A stretch of 9,820 nt of DNA from Oligoflexia bacterium (GTDB taxonomy: Bacteria; Bdellovibrionota; UBA1018), in contig CAIOHW010000155.1 in the NCBI GenBank assembly GCA_903858195.1, positions 1 through 9,820 of the forward strand. Direction: 5' to 3'. Each line of letters starts with the position of its first letter. Position 1 is the stretch's first letter. Positions 1 through 6,271 of the stretch are shown here, one piece after another. A program made the translations under genes and the position numbers. The notes under the pieces were generated by a model that had not been told where the DNA came from, searched no databases, and was given only the letters and a program-made list of their open reading frames with translations.

Positions 1-638
1 CACACGCGCACCACTTTGCGAGCGGGCTTGCTGAATTCGAGGCCTCAAAGCAGGGGATGTGGCTGTTCATGGTCACCGAAGTGCTCATGTTCGGAGGCCT
101 TTTTGTGGCCTACGCCATGTTCCGCTCGATGTACCCCGAGATGTTTCATGAGGCGAGCCACCACCTTTCGTGGAAGCTCGGTGCCACGAACACCGTGATC
201 CTTCTTTTGAGCAGCTGGACCATGGTCCGTGCCGTGAGCTCGGCCCAGCGCAAGGACAAGAAGGCCATTCTGATGTGGCTCGGATGGACGTTCCTGTGTT
301 CGTGCGGGTTCCTCGTCGTGAAGTATGTGGAGTACTCGGCCAAGATCCATCACGGACTTCTGCCCGCAGGGTTCTTCACTGCGACTGACTTTGCCCAGAG
401 CGCTGCAGTGGTCGCCGCGAAGGCGCCGCTCTTCTTTTCACTCTATTTCGTGATGACAGGCCTGCACGCCTTCCACGTCATCGTGGGCATGGGTCTCATG
501 GTGTGGCTTGCCAAGCGTGCCCTGAATGACGAGTTCTCGCATGGCTACTTCACCCCGGTGGAGCTCGTAGGCTTCTACTGGCACTTCGTCGACATGGTTT
601 GGATCTTCCTCTTCCCGCTGATGTACCTGGTGGGTTGA
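1..638 (+). CDS. Cytochrome c oxidase subunit III (5' end cut by window edge)
   Basis: Membrane subunit III of a haem-copper (aa3/caa3-type) terminal oxidase, which assembles with subunits I and II in the inner membrane. The open frame runs in from the window edge (codons from base 3), so the first visible ATG at 57 is internal: the upstream in-frame residues HHFASGLAEFEASKQG are the conserved N-terminal stretch of the family. Further signatures are GMWLFMVTEVLMFGGLF, GATNTVILLLSS, KYVEYSAKIHHG, TGLHAFHVIVGM and the C-terminal FYWHFVDMVWIFLFPLMYL. About 211 residues are visible, close to a full-length short-form subunit III with five or more helices, so only a few N-terminal codons should be missing. 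The stop TGA is at 636-638, and the next oxidase gene begins 83 bases later in the same direction, which fits an operon. Family call is secure; the exact start is not visible. Confidence 0.96.
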   Translation, partial: HAHHFASGLAEFEASKQGMWLFMVTEVLMFGGLFVAYAMFRSMYPEMFHEASHHLSWKLGATNTVILLLSSWTMVRAVSSAQRKDKKAILMWLGWTFLCSCGFLVVKYVEYSAKIHHGLLPAGFFTATDFAQSAAVVAAKAPLFFSLYFVMTGLHAFHVIVGMGLMVWLAKRALNDEFSHGYFTPVELVGFYWHFVDMVWIFLFPLMYLVG

Positions 639-721
639 TTTGGGTGGTTTGATCGGGCTGTTCCGGCAGGCACCCAAAGAGCAAGAGACGAGCAAGAAGA
701 GAACGTAAAAGGAATACGGAA

Positions 722-1543
722 ATGTCCCAACATCAGCATGACAAGCATGGCGAACACAACGGCGACCACCACGGTGATCACGAGCACCATATTCTGCCTG
801 ACAGGACTGCGCTGGCGGTGCTGGGCACTCTCCTGGTCCTGACCGTCATTACGGTCGCGGTATCGCGCGTTGACCTGGGGCCCCTCAATTTCACGGTCGC
901 GCTTCTGATTGCCATCGTGAAGGCTTCGGTCGTGGGTCTGTGGTTCATGGGCCTGAAGTACGACCACAAGGAAAACAGCCTGATCTTCGTGAGCTCTTTT
1001 CTGTTTCTGGCAATCTTCATTGTCCTGACTGGAGCCGACCTGCTCTTTCGCGGGGATGTGTACGTCAAGAAGGGTGACCTCGAGGCCAAGGGCGGCAAGT
1101 CGCGCTACAAGAAGGCATGGATTGCCACCCCTGAGCTTCTGGCTCACGGCAAGACCCAGTTCGAGCAGCAGTGCGCCTCCTGTCACGGAGCCACGGGCAA
1201 TGGCCAAGGTCCGGCTGCAGCCGGCCTGAACCCCAAGCCTCGCAACTTCATGGCGGCCGAGGGCTGGAAGAACGGCCGCAAGCCGACTGCCGTATTCAAG
1301 ACGCTGACCCAGGGTCTCGGGCAGATGCCGGTGTTTTCAAGTCTGCCTACGGATGACCGCTGGGCGCTTGCGCATTACGTGCTCTCGATGGGTCCGGCAG
1401 CCGACCAGGATACGGCGGCTGACTTCGCAGCCCTCAAGATCGACCCCTCGAAGGATCAGGCGGGCGAAGAGGCCAAGAAGGCGATCTCGATTGAACTTGC
1501 GATCGACCGGCTGGCCGTACCCGAGAATCGCGCCCAGAACTGA
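722..1543 (+). CDS. Cytochrome c oxidase subunit IV fused to a class I cytochrome c domain
   Basis: A 273-residue fusion protein of the terminal oxidase. Residues 1-23 are a His-rich tail (nine His). Residues about 30-107 hold three transmembrane helices in the pattern of the small prokaryotic oxidase subunit IV, with the conserved-looking KASVVGLWFMGLKYDH between helices two and three. Residues about 140-225 form a cytochrome c domain: haem-attachment site CASCH at 151-155, then GQGP and GQMP with Met202 as the likely sixth ligand. With three helices, a periplasmic haem domain implies a cytoplasmic His-rich N-terminus (inference). The haem domain presumably passes electrons toward subunit II, a role usually filled in caa3 oxidases by a cytochrome fused to subunit II itself. 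Start: AAAAGGAA at 707-714, well spaced before ATG 722. Domain calls are strong; the electron-transfer role is inferred. Confidence 0.92.
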   Translation: MSQHQHDKHGEHNGDHHGDHEHHILPDRTALAVLGTLLVLTVITVAVSRVDLGPLNFTVALLIAIVKASVVGLWFMGLKYDHKENSLIFVSSFLFLAIFIVLTGADLLFRGDVYVKKGDLEAKGGKSRYKKAWIATPELLAHGKTQFEQQCASCHGATGNGQGPAAAGLNPKPRNFMAAEGWKNGRKPTAVFKTLTQGLGQMPVFSSLPTDDRWALAHYVLSMGPAADQDTAADFAALKIDPSKDQAGEEAKKAISIELAIDRLAVPENRAQN

Positions 1544-1545
1544 TC

Positions 1546-1845
1546 TTGCATCCCATTTGGGATGTGCCTGATCCACTCTCTGGACCGTTTACACCCGATA
1601 CCGCAAGGATCATCGGTCAGCTGCTGCTGATCCTCTTCCTGCTGGGCCTGCTTTTTCTCGGGGGCGTTGTCGTGCTCACCCTCGGCCTCAGCTCACAGCA
1701 GGGCAAACTCTCGGAAGGGCAGGGGGGTGGACAACACCCCCACCACGATCCCAGCGAGTTCAAGCATCTGGAGCTTCGGCCCGGAGAGTCCCCAGAAGGG
1801 ACGCAGCTCCAAGAAACAGCGAGCCCAGGAAAAAAGGCGAGCTAG
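1546..1845 (+). CDS. Small single-helix membrane protein downstream of the oxidase genes
   Basis: A 99-residue protein of unknown family. Residues 1-20 are polar and Pro-rich (HPIWDVPDPLSGPF); residues about 22-47 are one strongly hydrophobic helix (LLLILFLLGLLFLGGVVVL); the rest is a polar, low-complexity tail with a Gly/His patch (QGGGQHPHHDP) and a basic end. No ATG is available near the start: the choices are TTG 1546, three bases after the upstream stop, or GTG 1564, and neither has a convincing ribosome-binding site, so translation may depend on coupling to the upstream gene. Position directly after the subunit IV-cytochrome fusion suggests an accessory or assembly subunit of the oxidase (inference only). 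Its last 86 bases overlap the 3' end of the MFS gene on the opposite strand. Confidence 0.6.
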   Translation: MHPIWDVPDPLSGPFTPDTARIIGQLLLILFLLGLLFLGGVVVLTLGLSSQQGKLSEGQGGGQHPHHDPSEFKHLELRPGESPEGTQLQETASPGKKAS

Positions 1846-2932
1846 CGCCCCAGTGATCAAAGAGCCAGCCGGCGGCGGGTGGGCCCAGAACGCGCGCGAG
1901 GCTTCCTGCCGAGTGAAACACCCCCATGGTCGATCCTCGCAGCGCCTCAGGGGCACCTCGCGAGGCGAGTGACGAGAGCGAGGGGGAGACAAATCCATGT
2001 GAGAAGGCCAAGAGCAGCAGGGCCGTCATCACCATCGAGGGTGAACCTGCCGCACCAAAGATGACGAGCGCCACGCCCGAAAGCAACGTGCCGGTGGAGA
2101 CGAGGCGGATCTCAGGAATGAGGCGCGAGACCCTGCCCACCAGTCCTCCCTGTACGATCGCCATGGCAAGCCCCATCCCGGCCAGCAGGAAGCCTGCATC
2201 CTCGGCCGAATATCCGAATCGGTCGGCCATGAAGATGGCGAAGATCGCCTCCATCTGCGTGACGGCCAGCGTGACGAGAAAGAAGATCTGCACGGGCCTG
2301 CGGACCGCCGAACGGGCGAGAAGCTCTTTTGCGAGCTTCGGGCCCCAGCTGCGTGCCGCACGGCTCGCTTCGCGCTGCGCCTCGGTCATCTCGGGCTCGC
2401 GGAGCTTGAACCAGGCCAGTACGAGGTTAAAGGCGGTGAGGGCTGCTGCCGCGAACATCGGCCGATCATAGCCCCACGGTGAGAGCAGTGCCCCGAGCGC
2501 GGGTCCGACGATAAATCCGAGTCCAAAGCCCGCCCCGATCATTCCCATTCCGCGAGCGCGGTTCTCGGGTGTGGTGACATCGGCCACATAGGCATAGGCC
2601 ACCGAGAGGTTTGCGGCACAGACGCCCGCAAAGATGCGCCCGGCGAAGATCCAGGTAAGCGTTCCTTCGAAATGCGAAGCAAGCCCCAGCATCACCTGTG
2701 AGAGCAGCGTGCCGATGAGGCTCAAGAGCAGCACGGGGCGCCGGCCGATGCGATCCGAGAGCTTGCCCCAGAGCGGCGCCACCGCAAACTGCATGAGCGA
2801 GTAGACGGCCATGAGCCAGCCCAGAGTCGTGGCCGAGGCCCCGAACTCACGCGCGTAATAGGGGAGGATCGGGATGACAATCCCAAAGCCGATCAGGTCG
2901 ATGAAGACGACAAGAAAGATCGAAAGGAGCAT
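1760..2932 (-). CDS. MFS transporter, DHA1/TetA-like drug exporter family
   Basis: A 390-residue, 12-helix major facilitator, probably a proton-driven exporter in the inner membrane. Helix 1 carries FIDLIGFGIVIPILP, very like TetA-type and other DHA1 proteins. Motif A is GKLSDRIGRRP at residues 56-66; an Arg in helix 4 (FAGRIFAG, Arg99) fits motif B; GAGFGLGFIVGPALG at 133-147 fits the antiporter motif C. The polar stretch around residues 180-205 fits the central cytoplasmic loop. A ribosome site AGGAG lies just before ATG 2932 and overlaps the stop codon of the PAP2 gene upstream (2940-2942), so the two genes are almost certainly cotranscribed and coupled. The 3' end overlaps the convergent small membrane protein gene. 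The substrate cannot be told; tetracycline resistance should not be assumed. Confidence 0.93.
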   Translation of the reverse strand: MLLSIFLVVFIDLIGFGIVIPILPYYAREFGASATTLGWLMAVYSLMQFAVAPLWGKLSDRIGRRPVLLLSLIGTLLSQVMLGLASHFEGTLTWIFAGRIFAGVCAANLSVAYAYVADVTTPENRARGMGMIGAGFGLGFIVGPALGALLSPWGYDRPMFAAAALTAFNLVLAWFKLREPEMTEAQREASRAARSWGPKLAKELLARSAVRRPVQIFFLVTLAVTQMEAIFAIFMADRFGYSAEDAGFLLAGMGLAMAIVQGGLVGRVSRLIPEIRLVSTGTLLSGVALVIFGAAGSPSMVMTALLLLAFSHGFVSPSLSSLASRGAPEALRGSTMGVFHSAGSLARVLGPPAAGWLFDHWGASSPFFLGSLFLGAASLLGTLRAEAPDA

Positions 2933-2939
2933 GGACTCC

Positions 2940-3617
2940 TTATCGCACAGACGGGCTTGGGTCGTGTAGCCGATTGATGATCCAAGCCAGCAGCAATCCC
3001 ATCAGGGCTCCCGCGACGACGTCCGAGATGAAGTGCCTCCCGGCGGCGACCCGTAGGGCCCCGGTCGAGAGCGTGAAGATGAAGCCCGCCATCGCCACCC
3101 CAGCCCGGGCCCGGGAAGAAAGCCCCGCCCTGCCGGAAGCCATCCAGGCACAGGCTGAGGCCAGCGCGGCAAAGCTCGTGTGCCCGGAGTAAAATGAAGT
3201 GTAATGGGCCGGAGAGCCCCCATGAGCGAGGGGGTCAAGGTACACAAATGGCCTTGGCCTTTGGGTCCACAGGTGGACGCACTCATTGAGAAACCCGTTG
3301 CTGAAGGTGACTTGAAGCAGGATCAGGAACTCCCGGGCAAATCGAGCAAGACTGCGGTGCCTCCAGGCCAGCGCCAAGGCCATGAGTACGGCCAGAGCGC
3401 CTGCCAGATCCTGGGTCACGAAAGACCAGTAGTCCGCGGTGAGGTCGAATCGAACCGGTACGAGCGCATCCATGGCATTGAGTTGCGCGGGGTCGCAGAG
3501 CGCCGGAAGGTCGCGGCAGGCGGGCCGGATCCAGCTTGTTCGCCGGCCAAAGGCCCAATACCATCCGAGAAATGGGAGCAGTGTGAACCAGAGCTGCTTG
3601 GCGAGAGTTCCCGGCAT
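2940..3617 (-). CDS. PAP2-superfamily membrane phosphatase
   Basis: A 225-residue integral membrane protein of the PAP2 / vanadium-haloperoxidase superfamily, whose members dephosphorylate lipid phosphates such as phosphatidate or undecaprenyl diphosphate. The three motifs are visible but two are altered. Motif 1 (normally K-x6-RP) reads HLWTQRPRP with His115 at the Lys position and Arg122-Pro123. Motif 2 (normally PSGH) is YSGH with His146. Motif 3 is R189-x5-H195-x3-D199 in LRVAAGRHFISDVVAG. The acid-base His146, the nucleophile His195 and Asp199 are thus present. Roughly six hydrophobic segments fit the fold. No ribosome site precedes ATG 3617, and a promoter lies only a few bases upstream. 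It is the first gene of a two-gene unit with the MFS transporter. The substrate is unknown. Confidence 0.9.
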   Translation of the reverse strand: MPGTLAKQLWFTLLPFLGWYWAFGRRTSWIRPACRDLPALCDPAQLNAMDALVPVRFDLTADYWSFVTQDLAGALAVLMALALAWRHRSLARFAREFLILLQVTFSNGFLNECVHLWTQRPRPFVYLDPLAHGGSPAHYTSFYSGHTSFAALASACAWMASGRAGLSSRARAGVAMAGFIFTLSTGALRVAAGRHFISDVVAGALMGLLLAWIINRLHDPSPSVR

Positions 3618-3626
3618 GATTGCAGC

Positions 3627-3656
3627 ATTCTAAACGGTCCCGCGCGATTCGGGCAA
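3627..3656 (-). promoter_or_regulatory. Predicted sigma70-type promoter for the PAP2-MFS unit
   Basis: Reading the minus strand, TTGCCC (3656-3651) and TAGAAT (3632-3627) are separated by 18 bases; they match the consensus boxes at 4 of 6 and 5 of 6. Transcription should start near 3620, only about three bases before the ATG at 3617, and no Shine-Dalgarno is present, so a leaderless mRNA is predicted. The -35 box overlaps the ribosome-binding region of the divergent peroxiredoxin gene. Based on sequence match only. Confidence 0.5.
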
Positions 3657-3668
3657 AAGGAGAAAGCG

Positions 3669-4226
3669 ATGTCGTCGAAATGGCCAGGGCCGGAGGCGGG
3701 CGAGATTCTGATCAAGGTGGGAAGACCGGCTCCGGATTTCAGCGCCGAGGCTTATCAGGCGGGCAAAATGTCCCGCGTGGGCCTTCGAGACTTTCAGGGC
3801 AAGTGGGTTTGCCTCTTCTTTTATCCGCTCGACTTCACTTTAGTATGCCCGACCGAGATTCGTGCCTTTGCTGCCCGCGAGGCGGAGTTCCGTGAGCACG
3901 GCTGCCAGATCGTCGGGGCGAGCACGGACAGCACCTTTGCCCACAAGGCCTGGTACGAGAGGGACCTGCCGGAGGTGAAATTCCCGGTCCTTGCTGACAG
4001 TACGCACGCCGTGTCACGCAGCTACGGCGTGCTGGTCGAAGAAGAGGGCATTGCCCTTCGCGGGACTTTTCTGATCGACCCCAAGGGTGTGCTTCAGTGG
4101 ATGAGCGTCAACGCGCTCGGTGTGGGGCGTTCGGTTGACGAAGTGCTCCGAACCCTGCAGGCCCTTCAGACCGGAGAGCTCTGTGGCGCCGAGTGGCGCC
4201 CCGGAAAACCCACCATCAAGGCGTGA
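3669..4226 (+). CDS. Typical 2-Cys peroxiredoxin (AhpC/Prx1-like)
   Basis: A 185-residue thiol peroxidase that reduces hydrogen peroxide and organic or nitrogen peroxides in the cytoplasm. The peroxidatic site is FFYPLDFTLVCPTE with the P-x3-T-x2-C pattern (Pro53, Thr57, Cys60); the conserved RGTFLID contains active-site Arg131. The resolving cysteine is Cys172 in GELCGAEWRPGKP, where the usual VCP is LCG. The GGLG and C-terminal YF elements of overoxidation-sensitive enzymes are absent: the former site reads DLPEVKFPVLAD and the protein ends soon after the resolving Cys, so a robust, overoxidation-resistant enzyme is expected. Start chosen at ATG 3669 because AAAGGAGAA lies just upstream and family similarity begins there; the same frame stays open much further upstream, antisense to the PAP2 gene. 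The reductant partner (thioredoxin or AhpF type) is not in the window. Confidence 0.95.
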   Translation: MSSKWPGPEAGEILIKVGRPAPDFSAEAYQAGKMSRVGLRDFQGKWVCLFFYPLDFTLVCPTEIRAFAAREAEFREHGCQIVGASTDSTFAHKAWYERDLPEVKFPVLADSTHAVSRSYGVLVEEEGIALRGTFLIDPKGVLQWMSVNALGVGRSVDEVLRTLQALQTGELCGAEWRPGKPTIKA

Positions 4227-4231
4227 CACGG

Positions 4232-4247
4232 AGCCCGTTCGCGGGCT
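4232..4247 (+). terminator. Short GC hairpin after the peroxiredoxin gene
   Basis: AGCCCG at 4232-4237 pairs perfectly with CGGGCT at 4242-4247 around a TTCG loop, six bases after the peroxiredoxin stop codon. Only three Ts follow (4247-4249), so as an intrinsic terminator it is weak; it may act as a transcript-end stabiliser or partial terminator before the next gene at 4278. Confidence 0.45.
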
Positions 4248-4277
4248 TTGGAATGCCTGTTGCTCGTTGGGGTCGGG

Positions 4278-5024
4278 ATGCGAACTCCATCGGCAGTGTG
4301 GCGGTGCCTGATTCTTCCTGTCCTGCTCGGATCGCTCTGCGCTTGGTCTGAGGGGGCCTCGGTGCTGGCGGCGGGTCAGCTGGCGGAGGACAACGAGGCC
4401 GACCTCCAGCTGGCACAGCGATACTTCAGCAGGCGAAGGCGTCAGGCCGGCGAGCCCGGCACCGAGCGGGCGCTCCCGCTGATCGGTGCATCCGCAGCCG
4501 AGGGCGGCGCTCCGGGTCATGGGCGGCTCGTTGCGAAAGTCGGCACTCGCTGGCGGGTGGAGGTGCGCCTCGCGCGCCCGGAACTCAGGCCTCTTCCAAA
4601 ATCGGCCGACTTGAAGGTGGACTACGAGGTCATCGAGGCCGAGCTCGGCCCAGTGGCCAGATGGGTGGTGCGCCTGACGAGTGCTTCGTGGACCGAGGGA
4701 CTTTCGTGGGAGCAGATGCGCGTCCAAGGACAGGTATCAGGTCGGGTGGACTCTCGAATCCGCCCCTGCCGAGAAGGCTTGGGTTGCGGCCCGTGGCGCA
4801 CTCTTTCGAGTGAGGAAGCCATCCCCACAGCCGGCGAACATCGGATGTCGCTTGGGATTCAGGCGCCGATCTTCGTGTGGGGGGATGCAGGATCTGCGCG
4901 GTGGGAGGAGGAGGATTTTTTTGGCCGAAGCCAGGGATGGGAGTGGTCCTGGGGTGCACCCTGGCCTGAAAGGCTTTGGAATGCCCAGGCTGAGGTCCGG
5001 CTCGTTCAGGGGGAAGTGCAATGA
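4278..5024 (+). CDS. Exported Trp-rich protein of unknown function
   Basis: A 248-residue protein I do not recognise. Residues 1-32 are a clear signal peptide: basic start (Arg2, Arg9), hydrophobic core CLILPVLLGSLCAW and likely cleavage near SVLA-AG; no good lipobox is seen. A charged stretch SRRRRQ at 51-56 follows, then about residues 80-160 with alternating hydrophobic/polar residues (GRLVAKVGTRWRVEVRL, ARWVVRLTSASW) suggesting beta structure. Cys164 and Cys170 could form a disulfide. It has 14 Trp, dense in the last 50 residues (QGWEWSWGAPWPERLW). Start chosen at ATG 4278 because it opens the signal peptide and has a G-rich site (GGGGTCGGG) just upstream; an in-frame TTG at 4248 lies inside the hairpin and is unlikely. 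Its stop overlaps the next start as ATGA (5021-5024), so it is translationally coupled to the transglutaminase-like lipoprotein and may work with it. Confidence 0.75.
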   Translation: MRTPSAVWRCLILPVLLGSLCAWSEGASVLAAGQLAEDNEADLQLAQRYFSRRRRQAGEPGTERALPLIGASAAEGGAPGHGRLVAKVGTRWRVEVRLARPELRPLPKSADLKVDYEVIEAELGPVARWVVRLTSASWTEGLSWEQMRVQGQVSGRVDSRIRPCREGLGCGPWRTLSSEEAIPTAGEHRMSLGIQAPIFVWGDAGSARWEEEDFFGRSQGWEWSWGAPWPERLWNAQAEVRLVQGEVQ

Positions 5025-6238
5025 AGTCTGTCGGTATGGCCGTCTGGATGGTGGCGTGCACGTCTGCGGGGTTGTTCGCCTGCGGAGACCCGGGCGTAGA
5101 TCCCACGCTTTTGGGGATGGATGACCCGATGGGGCAGGGAGCCTTCTCGCCGGGCGAGCGCAACTTTGCGCGACTCTTCGAAAAGCACCGCGAAGGGACA
5201 CCGGATCGCCAGCCATGGGCGGGCTTCTGGTGGCCCTACGGCAGCAACGGGATCTCGAGGGCCGTGTCAGGTGGTTCGAGTCCTGCTGGCAAATATGACG
5301 CCGCACGCGGCGGGACCACCCGGGCTGAAACCTGGGAGGTCTACAATCACGGCAGCGAAGTCCCGAACATTCAAGGTTGGTGGGGGCACTGCAATGGTTG
5401 GTGCGTGGCTGCGGCGCTGTTCCCGGAGCCGCGCGAGTCGGTCGTGGTCAACGGCATCCGATTCAATGTGGCCGACATCAAGGGGTTGCTCACTGAGGCC
5501 TCGATGGCCTCAAGCGCCGACTACTTTGGCGAGAGGCTCGATCCCTGGGATCGCGACTATGCCCGCAAGTACGCAGATACGGTTCCCAACCAGTTTTTCC
5601 TCGTTCTGACCCACTACATGGGAAGGAACCGACGCACGGTATTGATCGATCGCCACACGGGCAGCGAGGTGTGGAACCAACCCTTGGTCGGCTACCGATT
5701 TCAGGCGCCAGTGCCCTCTGACTATCTGGGCAGCGTACCCGGGGCGCCCGATGTGCATCGGATCCGGCTCACGGTCACTCTTTGGTGGATGGATGACAAC
5801 GTGCCGCCCGGCATCTTGTCGCCACGATTTGAATTTCAGACCAATTCAGCGATCACCGCCCGCACCCTGAAGATGGAGCTCTGGTTGGATGGACCCGTGG
5901 TGTTCAATGGCGAGGGAAAAATCGTCAAGAGCGGAGATGTGGTCGTGGCTCGAGAGGGGGGCCTGGTTGCGGGAGGTCAGTGGCTGGGACCGAACACGAC
6001 CCAGGGGCACCCGGACTACATGTGGGTTCCGTACTCGGTGATCAAGCCCGATCCGAGTGATGAGGATCCCTATTCGAACATCCACGTCGATATTGACTGG
6101 ATCAGGCGCCACATCCTGACGGGCCAGGATGACCCCAGCGTCAAGCCCATCCCGGTTGGGCCTGCCCCTCCCATTCACACGCCCGAGCCACCGCCGGAGA
6201 CTCCGTCACCGCCGCCACCGCCACCGGCTTCCACTTGA
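5021..6238 (+). CDS. Lipoprotein resembling the transglutaminase-elicitor (GP42-like) family
   Basis: A 405-residue secreted protein. Signal peptide with possible lipobox LFAC (Cys21). Residues about 64-230 resemble, from memory, the transglutaminase-elicitor family known from Phytophthora GP42 and some marine bacteria: PWAGFWWPYGSNGISR (65-80), KYDAA (91-95), the core WWGHCNGWCVAAALFPEP (120-137), FNVADIKGLLTEA (148-160), and PNQFFLVLTHYMGRNRRTVLIDR with EVWNQPLVGY (189-225). Cys124 is the likely nucleophile, with His198 and Asp210 as possible triad members (inference). If active it would crosslink or deamidate glutamine residues at the cell surface. Residues about 245-300 are beta-like; 330-365 form a more charged stretch. 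The C-terminal 25 residues are a Pro-rich tail (PPPETPSPPPPPP), a plausible wall or membrane spacer. Coupled by ATGA overlap to the exported protein upstream. The family call is moderately sure; the activity is unproven. Confidence 0.7.
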   Translation: MKSVGMAVWMVACTSAGLFACGDPGVDPTLLGMDDPMGQGAFSPGERNFARLFEKHREGTPDRQPWAGFWWPYGSNGISRAVSGGSSPAGKYDAARGGTTRAETWEVYNHGSEVPNIQGWWGHCNGWCVAAALFPEPRESVVVNGIRFNVADIKGLLTEASMASSADYFGERLDPWDRDYARKYADTVPNQFFLVLTHYMGRNRRTVLIDRHTGSEVWNQPLVGYRFQAPVPSDYLGSVPGAPDVHRIRLTVTLWWMDDNVPPGILSPRFEFQTNSAITARTLKMELWLDGPVVFNGEGKIVKSGDVVVAREGGLVAGGQWLGPNTTQGHPDYMWVPYSVIKPDPSDEDPYSNIHVDIDWIRRHILTGQDDPSVKPIPVGPAPPIHTPEPPPETPSPPPPPPAST

Positions 6239-6271
6239 AGCGGGCCGGCATTGGGCTCACACTAGGCGGAC

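Noticed and set aside
575..1207. Long minus-strand open frame (210 codons) across the oxidase genes
   Set aside because: It lies antisense to the confidently identified subunit IV-cytochrome fusion, has biased low-complexity composition and no ribosome site; it is a shadow of GC-rich coding DNA.
1760..2932. Calling the MFS gene a tetracycline-resistance gene
   Set aside because: The helix 1 and motif A similarity is shared by the broad DHA1 family, and there is no TetR-type regulator beside it; specificity cannot be inferred.
3204..3668. N-terminal extension of the peroxiredoxin frame upstream to 3204
   Set aside because: The extension is antisense to the PAP2 gene, resembles no protein family, and a strong ribosome site directly precedes ATG 3669 where family similarity starts.
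4014..4727. 237-codon minus-strand open frame
   Set aside because: It is antisense to the peroxiredoxin 3' end and the exported protein, both with clear signals; composition and lack of a start signal mark it as a shadow.
4630..5306. Overlapping minus-strand frames of 177 and 189 codons
   Set aside because: They are Pro/Arg/Ser-rich translations typical of antisense GC-rich DNA and cross the junction of two coupled plus-strand genes.
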